A stretch of DNA of 17,832 nucleotides from CAUTUX01 sp963542015 (GTDB taxonomy: Bacteria; Bacillota; Clostridia; Christensenellales; CAG-917): assembly GCA_963542015.1 (NCBI GenBank), contig CAUTUX010000021.1:1-17832 (forward strand). Direction: 5' to 3'. Position 1 is the first letter of the stretch, and the number at the start of each line of letters is the position of its first letter. The position numbers and the translations under genes are program-made. Under the pieces are notes generated by a model. That model searched no databases, was not told the DNA's origin, and saw only the letters and a program-made list of their open reading frames with translations. Shown here piece by piece: positions 16,203 through 17,832 of this stretch.

Positions 16203-16218
16203 TGTTTCACATGAAACA
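16203..16218. promoter_or_regulatory. parS-like site (ParB/Spo0J binding)
   Basis: TGTTTCACATGAAACA matches the Bacillus parS consensus TGTTNCACGTGAAACA at all positions except one of the two central bases (G to A). The arms TGTTTCA and TGAAACA are intact. ParB binds such sites near the replication origin to load condensin and segregate chromosomes. The site lies in non-coding DNA about 170 bp upstream of the gyrB promoter, consistent with an origin-proximal location. Confidence 0.7.
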
Positions 16219-16398
16219 TTTCCGGTGCTTTTTTATTTTTCTTTTCTATCTCTTTTGTTTTATTTAGGCATTCTATTCGGCTCGTTTTATTTTTGGTGGT
16301 GTTTTAATTCTCGTTTTTGGTGCAATTTTGTTGTCTGCTTCCGTTCTTCTCGTTTTTATATCTTGTCCACTGTTAAATTCTTTTTCACTTTTGCCGTC

Positions 16399-17778
16399 TC
16401 ATTTATCTATCTTTACTTTCCAGTATCCTGTTTTATTAGACCCTATTCGCACTATATATCCATTTTCTTTTAAGAACCTAATATTCTTTTCAACTGCCGT
16501 TAACCCCACTCCTACTATTATAGACAGTTGCGTTTGTGTCACATTTGGATTACTTCTTATCTCTTCTAAAATTTGTCTTCGTCTTGGGCTTAAAACCTTA
16601 TGACTTTCGTCGCTATATTTTATTTTTTTTATTTTATTAAACGGAATATTGACAGCTATCGAATTTTTTCTAAAATCAAATGCTTCTCTTCCATAAATGT
16701 CTATAATTTTAGGCACACCTCTTCCTGATCGTTCACTAATGTGCAATTGTAAAAATATATCTGATAACTTTTTGTTTATGGGAACCGATTCGCCTCTAAA
16801 AAATCCTTCCTTTGTTTGCCTTGGGTCAAGAGTGCCTCTTGAAAGAATTTCTACTCGATTGCTATATACCGTAATCATCGGAGCATTCCCATCCACCCAC
16901 TTGTTATGAACAAAAGCATTTATAACTGCTTCTCTAAATGCACTTGCATCAAATAGGGCAATATCCTTTCTCGTTGTAAGTCTTCTTCTTTCGTCTGCTT
17001 GTATTATATTTATTACATCTGCATACTCTAATACTTTATCTAAACTCAACAGAATGCATGTGTTTCCAAATTCCTTCACAGAGTAAAGAGGGCTTGCTTT
17101 TGTTTCCCCACTAAATATAGAAACCCTTACTGGCATATGACTATCATCTGACAACAGTTGAGCCATTAGATTATATTTGCCGTTGTTTGTCTGCAGCCCA
17201 AGATTTTTCTTAAAGGTTTCGTTTTTTAAAGAAATCCCTCTGCCTGCATAATAAGTGAAGAGTCTCTCAAATGTTAAATCTTGATATTCTGACTCCATTG
17301 TTTCTATTGTTTCTTCTTTGTTTCTTAATATTTCAAAAAGGTTTGCTTCTCTATCGTGATACTTCGCAATATTAACTTTGCTTGATCCTATTCTAATATA
17401 TCTTATCCCATTAAATGCGGTTGGGATCTTTTTAGCCATAGGAATTTTTAAAATAACAAGTTTCTTGTTGTCAAATTTTACTTCACAAAAAGAGAAAGCA
17501 ATATCTGGCGTTAACTGCCTTGCAAGATAGTGTTCTAAAGGTTCTCCTTTAAAATCTATCCTGTAATCAAAGTTTGTCCCCAAAACTTCATGCGTCTTAT
17601 CTTTTATTCCCCAAACAAGGTATGCATATTCCTGTCTATAAATTGCAGCTGCATTTGACAATGCTGATATGTATTCGCCTATCTCATGTGCTTCACACCA
17701 GTTTCCCTTAAATTCAAACCATTCCTCCTCTGTTTTATGGTTGATCAAATTTTTTATGAGTTCAACATTATTATTCAT
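16399..17778 (-). CDS. Schlafen/AlbA_2-domain protein with RecG-like ATP-binding domain and C-terminal winged helix
   Basis: Predicted ATP-binding DNA-associated regulator of the 'AAA_4/AlbA_2' group, often annotated as a transcriptional regulator or RecG-like protein; its biological role is not established. The 459 residues show an AlbA_2 (Schlafen-type) domain at about 15-140 with EEEWFEFKGNW (18-28) and a Gly-rich RYIRIGSSK end. A GHKL-like HATPase_c_4 domain at about 279-375 contains FREAVINAFVHNKW (281-294), VEILSRGTL and GRGVPKI (352-358). A winged-helix domain follows at about 400-457, with QILEEIRSNPNVTQTQLS. No membrane segment is seen. The ATG at 17778 has AGGGGA about 7 nt upstream, contained in a 12-bp repeat. 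The frame stays open through that repeat to the window edge, so the true start could be further upstream. The stop is TGA. Confidence 0.8.
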   Translation of the reverse strand: MNNNVELIKNLINHKTEEEWFEFKGNWCEAHEIGEYISALSNAAAIYRQEYAYLVWGIKDKTHEVLGTNFDYRIDFKGEPLEHYLARQLTPDIAFSFCEVKFDNKKLVILKIPMAKKIPTAFNGIRYIRIGSSKVNIAKYHDREANLFEILRNKEETIETMESEYQDLTFERLFTYYAGRGISLKNETFKKNLGLQTNNGKYNLMAQLLSDDSHMPVRVSIFSGETKASPLYSVKEFGNTCILLSLDKVLEYADVINIIQADERRRLTTRKDIALFDASAFREAVINAFVHNKWVDGNAPMITVYSNRVEILSRGTLDPRQTKEGFFRGESVPINKKLSDIFLQLHISERSGRGVPKIIDIYGREAFDFRKNSIAVNIPFNKIKKIKYSDESHKVLSPRRRQILEEIRSNPNVTQTQLSIIVGVGLTAVEKNIRFLKENGYIVRIGSNKTGYWKVKIDK

Positions 17779-17784
17779 ACTTTT

Positions 17785-17832
17785 ATCCCCTACTTTATCC
17801 CCTACTTTATCCCCTACTTTATCCCCTACTTT
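17785..17832. repeat. Perfect 12-bp tandem repeat, four copies, continuing to the window edge
   Basis: ATCCCCTACTTT occurs four times without a mismatch (17785, 17797, 17809, 17821) and fills the last 48 bases of the window, so the array may be longer. A partial unit (ACTTTT, 17779-17784) separates it from the start codon. On the minus strand each unit reads AAAGTAGGGGAT and holds a Shine-Dalgarno-like AGGGGA. In the frame of the downstream gene it encodes Lys-Val-Gly-Asp; both other minus-strand frames contain stops. Confidence 0.95.

Larger units (their letters stand above)
15990..16398. other. Intergenic region between the AlbA-type gene and gyrB
   Basis: A 409-bp stretch, strongly A-rich on the minus strand. 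It holds the gyrB ribosome-binding site and promoter near its left end, the nested inverted repeat and the parS-like site. I see no convincing gene on either strand, no tRNA and no cluster of DnaA boxes. The nearest DnaA-box resemblance, TTGTCCACT at about 16363, has two mismatches and stands alone. Confidence 0.6.

Noticed and set aside
15990..16398. Replication origin upstream of gyrB
   Set aside because: No cluster of TTATCCACA-like boxes is present; the single TTGTCCACT has two mismatches. The parS-like site alone marks the origin's neighbourhood, not the origin.
16060..16473. A 137-codon hydrophobic open frame on the plus strand upstream of gyrB
   Set aside because: It overlaps the 3' end of the AlbA-type gene antisense, has no ribosome-binding site, starts at TTG/ATG in AT-rich DNA, and its Phe/Leu/Ser-rich content is what T-rich antisense sequence gives by chance.
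17779..17832. CRISPR array or DnaA-box (iteron) array
   Set aside because: Units are 12 bp with no spacers, so it is not CRISPR. TTATCCCCT resembles the DnaA box TTATCCACA but lacks the CACA end in every copy, so an origin call is not supported.

Overview
The window is a compact, low-GC bacterial chromosome segment. Every gene I can support lies on the minus strand, so transcription runs from high to low coordinates. The gene order, strong purine-rich ribosome-binding sites, a YidC with a lipoprotein signal, the KhpB/Jag-YidC-YidD-RnpA-RpmH cluster and the AT-rich codon use point to Bacillota, most likely a Clostridia-type organism. TGA is used as a stop codon, which argues against Mollicutes. 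I cannot name a genus.

Layout in transcription order, from right to left. (1) 17778-16399: a Schlafen/AlbA-type ATP-binding regulator with a winged-helix end, preceded by a perfect 12-bp tandem repeat that runs off the window edge. (2) 16398-15990: an intergenic region with a near-consensus ParB site (parS), a nested inverted repeat and a strong promoter for gyrB. (3) 15989-10712: gyrB, gyrA and a nitroreductase-family gene, closely spaced. (4) 10691-6189: a second unit with its own extended -10 promoter: a GH13 alpha-glucosidase, ychF and argS, whose stop and start codons overlap (TAATG, ATGA). (5) 6089-2120: the ribosome/membrane-insertion/tRNA-modification cluster rpmH-rnpA-yidD-yidC-khpB(jag)-mnmE, running at 2118 into mnmG, which ends at 282. 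(6) 125 to the left edge: the first 41 codons of a probable LexA-like repressor, with its own promoter and a GAAC/GTTC palindrome next to its ribosome-binding site.

Functionally most of this is housekeeping: DNA supercoiling (GyrAB), arginyl-tRNA charging, ribosome-associated ATPase YchF, L34, RNase P protein, membrane-protein insertion (YidC/YidD), an RNA-binding KH/R3H protein, and the MnmE-MnmG wobble-uridine modification pair. Both gene groups that flank the ancestral origin in Bacillota are here, the rpmH-to-mnmG arm and the gyrB-gyrA pair. They point the same way, and dnaA, dnaN and recF are not between them, so the ancestral origin region has been rearranged. The parS-like site upstream of gyrB fits an origin-proximal position.

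I found no tRNA or rRNA gene, CRISPR array, insertion sequence or prophage. The most interesting points are the in-frame 12-bp repeat before the AlbA-type gene, the parS-like site, the LexA-like gene with a candidate operator, the alanine at the quinolone-determining position of GyrA with an altered GyrA box, and the sugar enzyme translationally coupled to ychF-argS.
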